Positions 1 through 8,080 are shown, counted from the first letter of the stretch. The stretch: 64,000 nucleotides of DNA from Agromyces hippuratus (GCF_013410355.1 NZ_JACCFI010000001.1:124001-188000); one strand, 5' to 3'. Notes: generated from the sequence alone by a model not told the origin. Numbers and translations are program-made.

Positions 1-200
1 GTGCCGCCCGGGGTCAGTTCGCCCGACTTCTCGGCCGCGTCGATGATGGCGACGCCGATGCGGTCCTTGACGCTCGCGGCGGGGTTGTAGAACTCGAGCT
101 TGGCGAGCACCGTCGCACCGGCGCCCTCGGTCAGCCGGTTGAGGCGCACGAGCGGAGTGCGACCGACGACCTCGGTGATGTTCTCGTAGATCTGCGCCAT
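1..200 (-). CDS. cysK: Cysteine synthase, N-terminal part (cut by window start)
   Basis: This is the first 66 codons of a pyridoxal-phosphate O-acetylserine sulfhydrylase, which makes cysteine from O-acetylserine and sulfide in the cytoplasm. The protein opens MAQIYENITEVVGRTPLVRL, a typical CysK beginning, and the PLP-binding lysine lies in ASVKDR near residue 45. The ATG at 200-198 is preceded by an AGAGG ribosome site. The gene runs off the left edge, so its end and any downstream cysE cannot be seen. It is divergent from prmC with about 86 bases between the starts. Confidence 0.93.
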   Translation of the reverse strand, partial: MAQIYENITEVVGRTPLVRLNRLTEGAGATVLAKLEFYNPAASVKDRIGVAIIDAAEKSGELTPGG

Positions 201-273
201 GGGCTTGCCTCTCGGGTCAGGTGGTGGACGACGGCCTCAGCCTAGGCTTCGGCTCCCGTGGAGGCGAGTGCGT

Positions 274-279
274 TACATT
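274..279 (+). promoter_or_regulatory. -10 element of prmC, leaderless
   Basis: TACATT ends seven bases before the GTG at 287, so transcription would begin at or beside the start codon. No Shine-Dalgarno sequence is visible. No good -35 hexamer is seen. Confidence 0.5.
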
Positions 280-286
280 CCATTGC

Positions 287-1171
287 GTGGATACGACGAC
301 CCCCGACGCCCGAGCGCGATCCCTGCGCGAGATCAGAGACGAGACGGTGTCGACGCTCGCCTCCGCCGGCGTCCCCGATCCCGAGGTCGATGCCGACCTC
401 CTGATCGGACACGTGCTCGGCCTCTCGCGCGGCGCCGTGCAGGCGCGCATTGTGGTCGGCGCCGAGGTCGGCGAAGCGGATGCCGCGGCACTCGCCTCGC
501 TCGTCGCGCGTCGTGCCCTGCGCGAGCCGCTGCAGCACATCACGGGCCGTGCGGCGTTCCGCAACCTCGACCTCCAGGTCGGCCCCGGCGTCTTCGTGCC
601 GCGACCCGAGACCGAACAGGTCGCCCAGCTCGCGATCGACGCGCTCGCCTCCGCGGCGGAGCCCGAGCCGATCGGCGTCGACCTCGGCACGGGCAGCGGC
701 GCCATCGCGCTCGCGCTCGCGACCGAGGTGCCGCACGCGAGGGTGTGGGCGGTCGAGAAGTCGCCCGAGGCGTTCGTGTGGACGCGGCGCAACGTCGCCG
801 AGGTGGCCGCCCCGAATCTCGAGCTGGTCTTCGGCGACCTCGCCGATGCCCTGCCCGAACTCGACGGCCGGGTGGCGGTCGTGGTCTCGAACCCGCCGTA
901 CGTGCCGCTCCGCGACATGCCGCGCGACCCCGAGGTGCGCCTCCACGACCCCGAGCTGGCGCTCTACGGCGGCGCCGACGGCCTCGATGTGGTTCGAGTG
1001 CTCTCCCGACGCGCGCTCGCGCTGCTGCGTCCGGGCGGCGCGCTCGTGATCGAGCACGGCGAGGAGCAGTCGGCGGCGATCGCCGAGATCCTCGCGGCCG
1101 ACGGCTGGCGGGCGATCGCGCACCATCGCGACCTCACGACCCGCGATCGGGCCACCTCGGCCGTGCGCTGA
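287..1171 (+). CDS. prmC: Peptide chain release factor N5-glutamine methyltransferase PrmC
   Basis: PrmC (HemK) methylates the glutamine of the GGQ motif in release factors RF1 and RF2, using S-adenosylmethionine. The protein of about 294 residues has an N-terminal helical substrate-binding part, a SAM-binding DLGTGSGAIA stretch near residue 132, and the catalytic NPPY motif at about 202-205. I chose the GTG at 287 because a -10 element lies seven bases upstream; the frame is open back to an ATG at 221, but that extension looks non-coding. In related bacteria prmC is usually followed by sua5. Here a TetR-exporter block separates them. Confidence 0.93.
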   Translation: MDTTTPDARARSLREIRDETVSTLASAGVPDPEVDADLLIGHVLGLSRGAVQARIVVGAEVGEADAAALASLVARRALREPLQHITGRAAFRNLDLQVGPGVFVPRPETEQVAQLAIDALASAAEPEPIGVDLGTGSGAIALALATEVPHARVWAVEKSPEAFVWTRRNVAEVAAPNLELVFGDLADALPELDGRVAVVVSNPPYVPLRDMPRDPEVRLHDPELALYGGADGLDVVRVLSRRALALLRPGGALVIEHGEEQSAAIAEILAADGWRAIAHHRDLTTRDRATSAVR

Positions 1172-1218
1172 GCGCCCGGGCGGTGCGCACCGCCCGCTGA
1201 GGGCTGAGCGCCGGAGCG

Positions 1219-2238
1219 CTACTCCTTCTTCGCCCGCTCCGCCTTCTCCCGAGCGAGCTTCTCCCGCTCGAGCGCGTGCTTCTCTCGTTCGAGGGCGTGC
1301 TTGATCGCCTCGCGTTCGCGCTTCTGCGCCTCGCGCAGCGCCTTCTCGGCTTCGCGTCGGGCCTTCGCCGCCTCGCGCACCTGCTTGTCGCGGGGCAGCT
1401 CGAGTGCCGGAGGCAGGGGCTCCGCCGCGATGTCGCCGGCGCTGTCGCCCGACTCGACCCGGCCCACGTGGTACTCGATGCCGTCGAGGATGCGTTCGAG
1501 GCCGAACGAGAAGTCGTCGTCGGCGTCGTCGGGATGGGGCTCCGCGCCGGGCTCCGCCACGTATCCGCCGGCGGCGAGCAACGGGCTCAGGTACGGGAAC
1601 CGTTCGGGGGTCACGAGCTCGGCGAGCGCCTCGAAGTAGTTCGCCCCCGTGACATCCGCCGGGTCTGCCGCTGCTGCTGCTGCGGCACCGATGTCGCGTT
1701 CCTGTGCGCCGGTGGCGCGCGCGTAGCTCGTGAGCAGCAGCAGGGTCGACATCTTCTCGCCGTCGCTGAGGGGGAGTGCGCGCACCTCTCGCAGGAACCA
1801 GTCGACGATGAGCAGGCTGTTGGGCGTGATCGGCGCACCCGAGATCGGGATGTCGACGAGCCAGGGGTGCTCGCGGTAGGCGGCGCGCATCGCGAGCACC
1901 CACGCCGTGACGCCGGCGCGCCAGCCGCGTTCGACCGTCTCGTCGGGCACGGGCGGCGTGGCCGCACCCTCCTGCATGAGCAGGATCAGGTCGTCTTTGC
2001 TGGTCACGTACCGGTAGAGCGACATCGTCGTGAAGCCGAGCGACGCGGCGACCCGGCTCATCGACACCGCCCCGATCCCCTCGGCGTCGGCGATCTCGAT
2101 GGCGGCGTCGACGATGCGCTCGATCGAGAGCTCCCGCTTGGGCCCGCGTTGCGGGTTCGCCGCGACGCCCCAGGCGAGGGCCACACCTCGGGGGAGTTCG
2201 GGATCGCGTCGCTCGGGGCTCACACGCTCAGGGCTCAC
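1219..2238 (-). CDS. TetR-family regulator with charged coiled-coil tail
   Basis: This is a TetR/AcrR-type DNA-binding repressor of 339 residues, well above the usual 190-250. The helix-turn-helix is at about 59-78 (AVSMSRVAASLGFTTMSLYR), followed by a tetracycline-repressor-type C-terminal ligand domain to about 265. Residues 280-339 form a Lys/Glu/Arg/Ala-rich helix that repeats the unit HALEREK, suggesting a coiled coil. The gene is divergent from the ABC exporter at 2371, its likely target, with 132 bases between. Two GTG starts are possible, at 2238 and 2223, and neither has a clear ribosome site. The inducer cannot be deduced, although the context suggests a drug or other toxic lipophilic compound. 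Confidence 0.85.
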   Translation of the reverse strand: MSPERVSPERRDPELPRGVALAWGVAANPQRGPKRELSIERIVDAAIEIADAEGIGAVSMSRVAASLGFTTMSLYRYVTSKDDLILLMQEGAATPPVPDETVERGWRAGVTAWVLAMRAAYREHPWLVDIPISGAPITPNSLLIVDWFLREVRALPLSDGEKMSTLLLLTSYARATGAQERDIGAAAAAAADPADVTGANYFEALAELVTPERFPYLSPLLAAGGYVAEPGAEPHPDDADDDFSFGLERILDGIEYHVGRVESGDSAGDIAAEPLPPALELPRDKQVREAAKARREAEKALREAQKREREAIKHALEREKHALEREKLAREKAERAKKE

Positions 2239-2262
2239 AGGGGGTCCGTTCTCGAGAAGGTG

Positions 2263-2302
2263 TTGACGACAGTCTAGAACTGTGTATTACTTAAACAACA
2301 GT
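2263..2302. promoter_or_regulatory. Divergent promoter and probable TetR operator
   Basis: For the exporter, TTGACG (2263-2268) and TATTAC (2285-2290) form a promoter with a 16-base spacer. An inverted repeat with arms ACTGT (2279-2283) and ACAGT (2298-2302) covers its -10 box, which is where a TetR repressor would bind. For tetR, TAGACT reads on the minus strand at 2276-2271. The stretch from about 2280 to 2325 is far richer in A/T than its surroundings. Confidence 0.55.
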
Positions 2303-2370
2303 GCATCACATAAACAGTTTGCGCCATACGCACAGGAGTGCAGGCGCAGACGAGAGAACAGGAGAGATCC

Positions 2371-3279
2371 GTGTCAGTCGCGATCGCCACCCACGGGCTC
2401 CGCAAGCGGTTCGGGGCGACCGACGTGCTCGCCGGCCTCGACCTCAGCGTGCCCGCGGGCTCGGTGTTCGCCCTGCTCGGCCCGAACGGCGCCGGCAAGA
2501 CGACCACCATCAACATCCTGACGACGCTCGTGAAGCCCGATGCCGGCATCGCGCGGGTCGCGGGTTTCGACGTCGCAGCGTCGCCCGAGGAGGTGAAGCA
2601 GCGCATCGCCCTCACCGGGCAGTCCGCCGCCGTCGACGAGGTGCTCACCGGCACCGAGAACCTCGTCATGATGGGCCGGCTCTCGGGACTCGGCCGCCAG
2701 CAGGCACGGGACCGCGCCGCCGAACTGCTCGAACGATTCGATCTGACGGATGCCGCGCGCCGACGCCTCGGCACCTACTCGGGCGGCATGCGCCGACGTC
2801 TCGACCTCGCCCTCAGCCTCGTCGTCGACGTGCCGATCCTGTTCCTCGATGAGCCGACCACGGGCCTCGACACGCGCAGCCGCCAGGAGCTCTGGAACGT
2901 GATCCGCTCGCTCACCAAGGCGGGCACGACGGTCTTCCTGACGACGCAGTACCTCGAGGAGGCCGACCGGCTCGCCGACCGAATCGCCGTGCTCGACCGG
3001 GGCCGCATCGCCGCGGAGGGCACCGCCGACGAGCTGAAGGCGCGCATCGGCGGCGACGTCGTCGAGCTCCGCGGCGTCGACGGCGAGCTGCTGCTCGAAC
3101 TGCCGACCGACGGCAGCGTGCACGGACTCCGCGCCGCCATCGACCTGCTCGACCACTCGCCGGCCGCAGCCGTCGAGGGGTCGCAGGTGTCCATCCGCCG
3201 TCCGAGCCTCGATGACGTGTTCCTCGCGATCACCGCGGGCGCTGCGACATCCGCCCCCGAGCTCATCGAATCGAAGTGA
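2371..3279 (+). CDS. DrrA-type ABC exporter ATP-binding protein
   Basis: This is the nucleotide-binding subunit of an ABC-2-type exporter of the daunorubicin-resistance (DrrA) family, about 302 residues. Walker A GPNGAGKT is at 37-44, the signature SGGMRRR near 138, Walker B ILFLDEP near 155, and the C-terminal accessory domain typical of DrrA follows. GTG at 2371 is chosen because GGAGA lies at 2361-2365; an upstream GTG at 2338 is in frame but lacks a ribosome site. The stop overlaps the permease start (GTGA at 3276-3279), so the two are translationally coupled. The substrate is unknown, and regulation by the divergent TetR is likely. Confidence 0.9.
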   Translation: MSVAIATHGLRKRFGATDVLAGLDLSVPAGSVFALLGPNGAGKTTTINILTTLVKPDAGIARVAGFDVAASPEEVKQRIALTGQSAAVDEVLTGTENLVMMGRLSGLGRQQARDRAAELLERFDLTDAARRRLGTYSGGMRRRLDLALSLVVDVPILFLDEPTTGLDTRSRQELWNVIRSLTKAGTTVFLTTQYLEEADRLADRIAVLDRGRIAAEGTADELKARIGGDVVELRGVDGELLLELPTDGSVHGLRAAIDLLDHSPAAAVEGSQVSIRRPSLDDVFLAITAGAATSAPELIESK

Positions 3280-4121
3280 CCGAAATGACGACCCTGACGA
3301 CCACGACCTCCGCCGCGACAGCCCAGAGCGCCGGCATCGCCCCCGCCCCCGCCCGAGCGAAGCTCGGCCCGTTCACGGCCGAGTCGACGTTCATCGCCCG
3401 CAGCTTCCGCCACTCGGTGCGCGACATCGACGCCATGCTCATGGCGGTGCTGCTGCCGACGATGCTCATGCTGATGTTCACCTTCATCTTCGGCAACGCG
3501 ATCGACCCGTCGGGCGGCTACGTCGACTACGTCGTGCCCGGCATCATCCTGCTCTGCGCGGGATTCGGCGCCTCGTCGACGGCGATCTCGGTCTCCCGCG
3601 ACATGACGACGGGCATCATCGACCGGTTCCGCACGATGCCGCTGCGGAGCGGTGCCGTCACCACCGGCCATGTCGTGGCGAGCCTCGCCAGAAACCTCGT
3701 GGCGACGGGCGTCGTCATCGCGGTGGCGCTCCTCGTCGGATTCCGGCCGAGCGCGACCCCGCTCGAATGGCTCGCCGTGTTCGGCCTCGTGGCGCTTTAC
3801 ATCCTCGCGATCACCTACCTGTTCGCGGCGATCGGCCTCGCGGCGTCGAGCCCCGAGGCGGCGAGCGGCTACGGCTTCATCCTGCTGTTCCTGCCCTACC
3901 TCTCGAGCGCGTTCGTGCCCGTCGAGACGATGCCCGAGTGGCTGCAGTGGATCGCCGAGAACCAGCCGATCACCCCGGTCATCGAGACGATCCGCGGCCT
4001 GCTCATGGGCACGCCGATCGGCGACTCGGCCTGGTGGGCGATCGGCTGGTGCGTCGGCATCGTCGTGGTCTCGGTCGTCTGGGGCGGGTGGCTCTTCCGC
4101 CGCAGGGCCGGTCGGCGCTGA
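3276..4121 (+). CDS. DrrB-type ABC-2 exporter permease
   Basis: This is the membrane subunit of the exporter, 281 residues, with about six hydrophobic segments and the ABC-2 permease pattern (VVPGIILLCAGFGASSTAIS in the middle and a C-terminal transmembrane helix before RRRAGRR). The first 35 residues are a low-complexity Thr/Ala-rich cytoplasmic tail. Its GTG start overlaps the stop of the ATPase gene by four bases. With the ATPase it should form a homodimeric-style efflux pump in the cytoplasmic membrane. A strong hairpin at 4139-4172 ends the operon. Confidence 0.9.
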   Translation: MTEMTTLTTTTSAATAQSAGIAPAPARAKLGPFTAESTFIARSFRHSVRDIDAMLMAVLLPTMLMLMFTFIFGNAIDPSGGYVDYVVPGIILLCAGFGASSTAISVSRDMTTGIIDRFRTMPLRSGAVTTGHVVASLARNLVATGVVIAVALLVGFRPSATPLEWLAVFGLVALYILAITYLFAAIGLAASSPEAASGYGFILLFLPYLSSAFVPVETMPEWLQWIAENQPITPVIETIRGLLMGTPIGDSAWWAIGWCVGIVVVSVVWGGWLFRRRAGRR

Positions 4122-4138
4122 CCTCGTCGAACGGCAGC

Positions 4139-4172
4139 GGATGCCGCGGCGCACGTCTGCGCCGCGGCATCC
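4139..4172. terminator. Hairpin after the exporter operon
   Basis: A perfect 15-base-pair stem starts GGATGCCGCGGCGCA (4139-4153), has a CGTC loop and closes with the reverse complement at 4158-4172. There is no T-run, as usual in this GC-rich group. It uses the same GGATGCCGCGG word as the hairpins near 43.4 and 53.9 kb. Confidence 0.7.
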
Positions 4173-4190
4173 CTTCGACAGGCTCAGGAC
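4171..4190. repeat. Fragment of a dispersed CTTCGACAGGCTCAG repeat
   Basis: CCCTTCGACAGGCTCAGGAC matches, from memory, a short repeated element scattered between genes in many actinobacteria, usually as inverted pairs. Only one arm is visible here. It overlaps the last two bases of the terminator stem. Confidence 0.4.
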
Positions 4191-4231
4191 GGCGCCGCTG
4201 CCCGTCGCGGTTCCGCACCGGAGTGCTGGTC

Positions 4232-4237
4232 TAGAAT
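4232..4237 (+). promoter_or_regulatory. -10 element of sua5
   Basis: TAGAAT lies nine bases before the ATG at 4247, giving an mRNA with almost no leader. Sua5 therefore probably has its own promoter downstream of the inserted exporter block. Confidence 0.5.
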
Positions 4238-4246
4238 CGGCAGGTC

Positions 4247-5041
4247 ATGACTGCCATCTACGACTGTTCGGTCGACTCAGAGCTCCTCACCGGCATGCGC
4301 CTCGCTCGAAGCGCCATCGGGCGCGGCGAGCTGGTCGTCATCCCCACCGACACCGTCTACGGGATCGCCGCCGACGCGTTCGCCCCGAATGCCGTCTCCC
4401 GGCTGCTCGATGCGAAGGGGCGCGACCGCACGTCGCCGCCCCCCGTGCTCATCCCGGGCGTCCCGACCCTCGACGCCCTCGCGAGCGAGGTGCCGCCCGC
4501 CGTGCGCGAGCTCGTCGGCGAGTTCTGGCCCGGGGGGCTGACCGTGATCCTCCACGCGCAGCCGTCGCTGCAGTGGGATCTCGGGGAGACGCGCGGCACG
4601 GTCGCGCTGCGAATGCCGGCGAACCCCATCGCCCTCGAACTCCTCGCCGAGACGGGCCCGCTCGCGGTGTCGTCGGCGAACCTCTCGGGCGAGCCCTCCG
4701 CCACCACGGCGACGGATGCCTCCGACATGCTCGGCGACTCGGTGAGCGTCTACCTCGACGGCGGCCCGGCCGGCGGGTCGTACGAGGCCATCGGCGAGCG
4801 CGAGGGCGACACCTCCTCGACCATCGTCGACGCGACGGGCCTCGCCCGCGAAGGCGGGCGGCTCCGCATCGTGCGCGCCGGAGTGATCTCGCGCGAGCGC
4901 ATCGCGGCCGTCGTGGGGGAGGACCTCCTCGAGCCCGAGCGCGCGGCCGAGGGTGAGCCCGCGCCCGAGACCGCGCCTGAGCCCGAGCCCGCGCCTGAGC
5001 CCGCGACCTCCGCCGACGACGGGGACGCTGCCGCCTCATGA
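4247..5041 (+). CDS. L-threonylcarbamoyladenylate synthase (Sua5/TsaC)
   Basis: This enzyme makes threonylcarbamoyl-AMP from threonine, bicarbonate and ATP for the universal t6A37 modification of ANN-decoding tRNAs. The YrdC/Sua5 fold is clear: PTDTVYG near residues 33-39, the FWPGGLTVIL stretch, and SSANLSGEPS near 145. The protein has 264 residues. The last 35 or so are an acidic proline-rich tail built of PEPAPE-like repeats and are not part of the enzyme fold. The stop overlaps the next start by four bases (ATGA at 5038), coupling it to the WecA-like gene. Confidence 0.93.
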   Translation: MTAIYDCSVDSELLTGMRLARSAIGRGELVVIPTDTVYGIAADAFAPNAVSRLLDAKGRDRTSPPPVLIPGVPTLDALASEVPPAVRELVGEFWPGGLTVILHAQPSLQWDLGETRGTVALRMPANPIALELLAETGPLAVSSANLSGEPSATTATDASDMLGDSVSVYLDGGPAGGSYEAIGEREGDTSSTIVDATGLAREGGRLRIVRAGVISRERIAAVVGEDLLEPERAAEGEPAPETAPEPEPAPEPATSADDGDAAAS

Positions 5042-6339
5042 CCCTCTTCCTGGCCATCGCCCTGCTGACGGCACTCGTCACCTTCGGCGGATCGATCATC
5101 GTCTGGAAGCTGAGCCTGAAGTACAAGCTCTACCCGAAGATCCGCGAGCGCGACGTGCACACGCGGCCGACGCCGCGCCTCGGCGGCGTCGCGATGTTCG
5201 TCGGCATCCTCATCGCCTTCGGCGCGGCGGCGTTCGTCTCGACCCTCGGCTCCTCGCGGTTCTCGAACATCGCGATCGTCTTCCAGAATCCGGGCCAGAT
5301 CCTCGCGATCCTGGGCGCCGCGCTCCTCATCGTGATCGTCGGCGTCGCCGACGACATCTGGGACCTCGACTGGACGACGAAGCTCGCCGCCCAGTTCCTC
5401 GCCGCCGGGCTCATCACCTGGCAGGGCGTCTCGATCGTGTCGCTGCCGATCGGCGGCATCACGGTCGGCTCGTCGTGGATGTTCGCGATCATCACCGTCT
5501 TCGTCATCGTGCTCGTCATGAACGCCGTGAACTTCATCGACGGGCTCGACGGGCTCGTCGCCGGCGTCGCCCTCATCGCGAACGGCGTGTTCTTCCTCTA
5601 CTCGTACCTGCTCGTGCAGCAGACGTCGCCGACGAACTACTTCAACCTCGCCTCGCTCGTGGCCATCATCCTGGTCGGCGCGTGCGCCGGGTTCCTGCCG
5701 CTCAACTGGCACCCCGCGAAGCTCTTCATGGGCGATGCGGGCGCCCTCCTCATCGGGCTCCTCATGGCCACCTCCGCGGTCGCGGTCACCGGCCAGCTGA
5801 ACCCGACGGGCGTCGGCCTCAACCAGTTCGTGGCGGCGTTCATCCCGATCCTGCTGCCGTTCGCGGTGCTCGTCATCCCGCTGCTCGACTTCGGGCTCGC
5901 GGTCATGCGGCGCCTGCGGGCCGGAAAGTCGCCGTTCTCGGCCGACCGCAAGCACCTCCACCACCGACTGCTCGACATGGGGCACTCGCACCTCCACGCG
6001 GTGCTGATCCTCTACGGCTGGACCGCGGTGGCATCGATCGGATGCCTCCTCACCTACGTCTTCCCGGTCTACTTCAAGATCTCCTCCCTCTGGGCGCTCC
6101 TCGCGCTGTTCATCGGCTTCGTCATCTGCGCCGTGATCACGCTCGCCCCGCTCGGCCGCCGCAAGCGCCTCACCGTCGCCGCCGAGGCGGTGGCCGTCGA
6201 TGAGATCCCCGAAGCGGATGTCGCGGGGCTCGACGAGCTCGCGGGCGTCGAGGCATCCGCTGCACCCGACGTGAACCGCCCGGCGTCCGCTCAGGACGGC
6301 TCGGTAGAATCCGGGGACCCCGAAACTGGAGCACGATGA
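5038..6339 (+). CDS. WecA/TagO-like undecaprenyl-phosphate sugar-1-phosphate transferase
   Basis: This polytopic membrane enzyme of the MraY/WecA family (glycosyltransferase 4) loads GlcNAc-1-phosphate or a related sugar phosphate on undecaprenyl phosphate, the first step of a cell-wall polymer. It has 433 residues and about eleven hydrophobic segments. Family motifs are visible: GVADD near 102, NAVNFIDGLDG near 162, FMGDAG near 230, and KHLHHRLLDMGHS near 303. The C-terminal 55 residues are an acidic cytoplasmic tail. It overlaps sua5 and the AtpI-like gene by four bases each. The exact sugar is not readable from the sequence. Confidence 0.9.
   Translation: MTLFLAIALLTALVTFGGSIIVWKLSLKYKLYPKIRERDVHTRPTPRLGGVAMFVGILIAFGAAAFVSTLGSSRFSNIAIVFQNPGQILAILGAALLIVIVGVADDIWDLDWTTKLAAQFLAAGLITWQGVSIVSLPIGGITVGSSWMFAIITVFVIVLVMNAVNFIDGLDGLVAGVALIANGVFFLYSYLLVQQTSPTNYFNLASLVAIILVGACAGFLPLNWHPAKLFMGDAGALLIGLLMATSAVAVTGQLNPTGVGLNQFVAAFIPILLPFAVLVIPLLDFGLAVMRRLRAGKSPFSADRKHLHHRLLDMGHSHLHAVLILYGWTAVASIGCLLTYVFPVYFKISSLWALLALFIGFVICAVITLAPLGRRKRLTVAAEAVAVDEIPEADVAGLDELAGVEASAAPDVNRPASAQDGSVESGDPETGAR
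6305..6310 (+). promoter_or_regulatory. Possible internal promoter for the atp genes
   Basis: TAGAAT lies in the last codons of the WecA-like gene, 25 bases before the AtpI-like start. Its position fits an extra start for the ATP synthase operon, but no -35 match is seen. Confidence 0.3.
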
Positions 6340-6812
6340 ACGACGCACGACCCGAAGCCGACCGCACGCCGACCTCGAACCCCGTCCTGCGGAGGGCGCT
6401 CGTCTGGGGCGGTGTGCTCGCCGGGGTGATCCTCGTCGTCGGCGCGATCCTCGGCTACGTGCTCGCCGGCGTGCCGGGCCTCCTGGGCGCCCTGATCGGC
6501 ACGCTCATGGCCGTGGTCTTCATGGGCATCACGGCGGCGAGCATCCTCGCGGCCAACCGGTTCGCCTCGAGCGACCTCTTCGTCGGGGCGTTCTTCGGCA
6601 TCGTGCTCGGCGGCTGGATCCTGAAGTTCATCGTCTTCATCGTGCTCGTCGTGGTGCTGCGCGACGCCGAGTGGCTGAACACGACGGCGCTCTTCCTCAG
6701 CCTCGTCGCGGGCGTGCTCGCGTCGCTCGTCGTCGACGTCGTCGTCGTCGCGAAGTCGCGCCTGCCGTACGTCAGCGACGTCGAACTGCCGAAGGCGCCG
6801 ACCGAAGACTGA
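6336..6812 (+). CDS. AtpI-like membrane protein
   Basis: This 158-residue protein has a charged N-terminus and four hydrophobic helices (about 23-46, 50-72, 84-108 and 115-138). Its place directly before atpB is that of AtpI, which in other bacteria helps assemble the c-ring or couples magnesium to the ATP synthase. Sequence conservation in this family is poor, so the call rests on topology and position. ATG at 6336 overlaps the preceding stop and is preceded by CTGGAG. Confidence 0.7.
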   Translation: MNDARPEADRTPTSNPVLRRALVWGGVLAGVILVVGAILGYVLAGVPGLLGALIGTLMAVVFMGITAASILAANRFASSDLFVGAFFGIVLGGWILKFIVFIVLVVVLRDAEWLNTTALFLSLVAGVLASLVVDVVVVAKSRLPYVSDVELPKAPTED

Positions 6813-6850
6813 GGCCGTCTCGGCGATTCGTCGGCAGCCCGAAGTATTGC

Positions 6851-6856
6851 TAGAGT
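6851..6856 (+). promoter_or_regulatory. Possible -10 box before atpB
   Basis: TAGAGT sits in the 97-base gap before the atpB region and is followed by the palindrome GGGGATCCCC (6860-6869). A weak TTCGTC lies 19 bases upstream. It may be the main ATP synthase promoter. Confidence 0.35.
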
Positions 6857-6909
6857 AATGGGGATCCCCCCACGGTTCTGCCCTGCTCGCGCACGGGCTG
6901 CCGAGGTCC

Positions 6910-7773
6910 ATGTTCGTCGCCGCGAGAGCCGAGCTCCACGCCCCGAAACAGGAGAAAGCGCTGCTAGCTAACGCTCTGAACCTGCTGGTTCCGATGTCAA
7001 CCGACGATGGTGGCTTCCACGGGCCGTCGATCGACGAATTCTTCCCTGGGCCGCTGCTCTTCGAAGACACCCCCTTCGAGATCAACCGCATCATCCTCGT
7101 CCGCTACGTCGCGGTCATCGCGCTGCTGCTCGTGTTTTGGCTGGGCACCCGTCGCATGAGCGTCGTGCCCGGGCGCTTCCAGAGCCTCGTCGAGATGGGT
7201 CTCGACATGGTGCGCGTCAACATCGCCGACGACCTGCTCGGCAAGAAGGACGGCAAGCGGTTCCTGCCGATCCTGACGACCATGTTCTTCATGATCCTGT
7301 TCATGAACCTGACAGGCGTCATCCCGTTCCTGAACATCGCCGGCACCTCCGTCATCGGCGTGCCGCTCGTGCTCGCGATCGTCGCGTACATCACGTTCAT
7401 CTACGCGGGTGTCAAGAAGAGCCCCAAGAACTTCTTCAAGAACTCGCTCTTCCCCTCGGGTGTGCCGTGGCCGGTGTACATCATCGTCACGCCGATCGAG
7501 TTCATCTCGACGTTCATCATCCGCCCGATCACCCTCACGCTCCGACTCATGATGAACATGATCGTCGGCCACCTCCTGCTGGTGCTCTTCTTCGCGGCGA
7601 CGCAGTTCTTCGTCGTGCAGATGAGCGGCTGGTGGACCCTGCTCGGCGTCGGAACGCTGGCCTTCGGCCTCGCGTTCACACTGTTCGAGGTCCTCGTCGC
7701 CGTCCTGCAGGCGTACGTCTTCGCACTTCTCACCGCGGTCTACATCCAGCTCGCGGTCGCAGAAGAGCACTGA
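6910..7773 (+). CDS. atpB: ATP synthase F0 subunit a
   Basis: Subunit a forms the proton half-channels facing the c-ring in the membrane. The essential arginine is in ITLTLRLMMNM, and about six transmembrane segments are visible. The annotated span uses the ATG at 6910. However, a good ribosome site AGGAGA (6950-6955) lies inside that frame, six bases before an in-frame CTG at 6961, and another ATG occurs at 6994. The true start may therefore be the CTG, giving 270 residues. The protein begins the canonical order atpB-E-F-H-A-G-D-C. Confidence 0.93.
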   Translation: MFVAARAELHAPKQEKALLANALNLLVPMSTDDGGFHGPSIDEFFPGPLLFEDTPFEINRIILVRYVAVIALLLVFWLGTRRMSVVPGRFQSLVEMGLDMVRVNIADDLLGKKDGKRFLPILTTMFFMILFMNLTGVIPFLNIAGTSVIGVPLVLAIVAYITFIYAGVKKSPKNFFKNSLFPSGVPWPVYIIVTPIEFISTFIIRPITLTLRLMMNMIVGHLLLVLFFAATQFFVVQMSGWWTLLGVGTLAFGLAFTLFEVLVAVLQAYVFALLTAVYIQLAVAEEH

Positions 7774-7818
7774 GCCCGGGCATCCGCCCAGAACATTCCC
7801 TAGGAAAGGAAACCCAAC

Positions 7819-8052
7819 GTGGACGCAACCACCGTTCTCGCTGAGATCAACGGCAACATCGCGACGGTCGGCTACGGCCTCGCCGCCATCGGCCCGGCCA
7901 TCGGCGTCGGCATCGTCGTCGGCAAGACGATCGAGGGCGTCGCCCGCCAGCCCGAGCTGGCCGGCCGCCTCCAGGTCCTGATGTGGATCGGTATCGCCTT
8001 CACCGAGGCGCTCGCCTTCATCGGCATCGCCACCTACTTCATCTTCGTCTGA
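7819..8052 (+). CDS. atpE: ATP synthase F0 subunit c
   Basis: This 77-residue double-hairpin protein forms the rotating c-ring. The polar loop is ARQPE at 42-46. The ion-binding carboxylate is Glu63 in FTEALAF, so this is a proton-type ring without the extra residues of a sodium site. The first helix contains the glycine-rich GPAIGVGIVVG packing motif. The GTG start is preceded by AGGAAAGGA. It lies 45 bases after atpB and 28 before atpF. Confidence 0.96.
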   Translation: MDATTVLAEINGNIATVGYGLAAIGPAIGVGIVVGKTIEGVARQPELAGRLQVLMWIGIAFTEALAFIGIATYFIFV

Positions 8053-8080
8053 TCCACCCGCCCCAACTGAGGAGGCCAAC

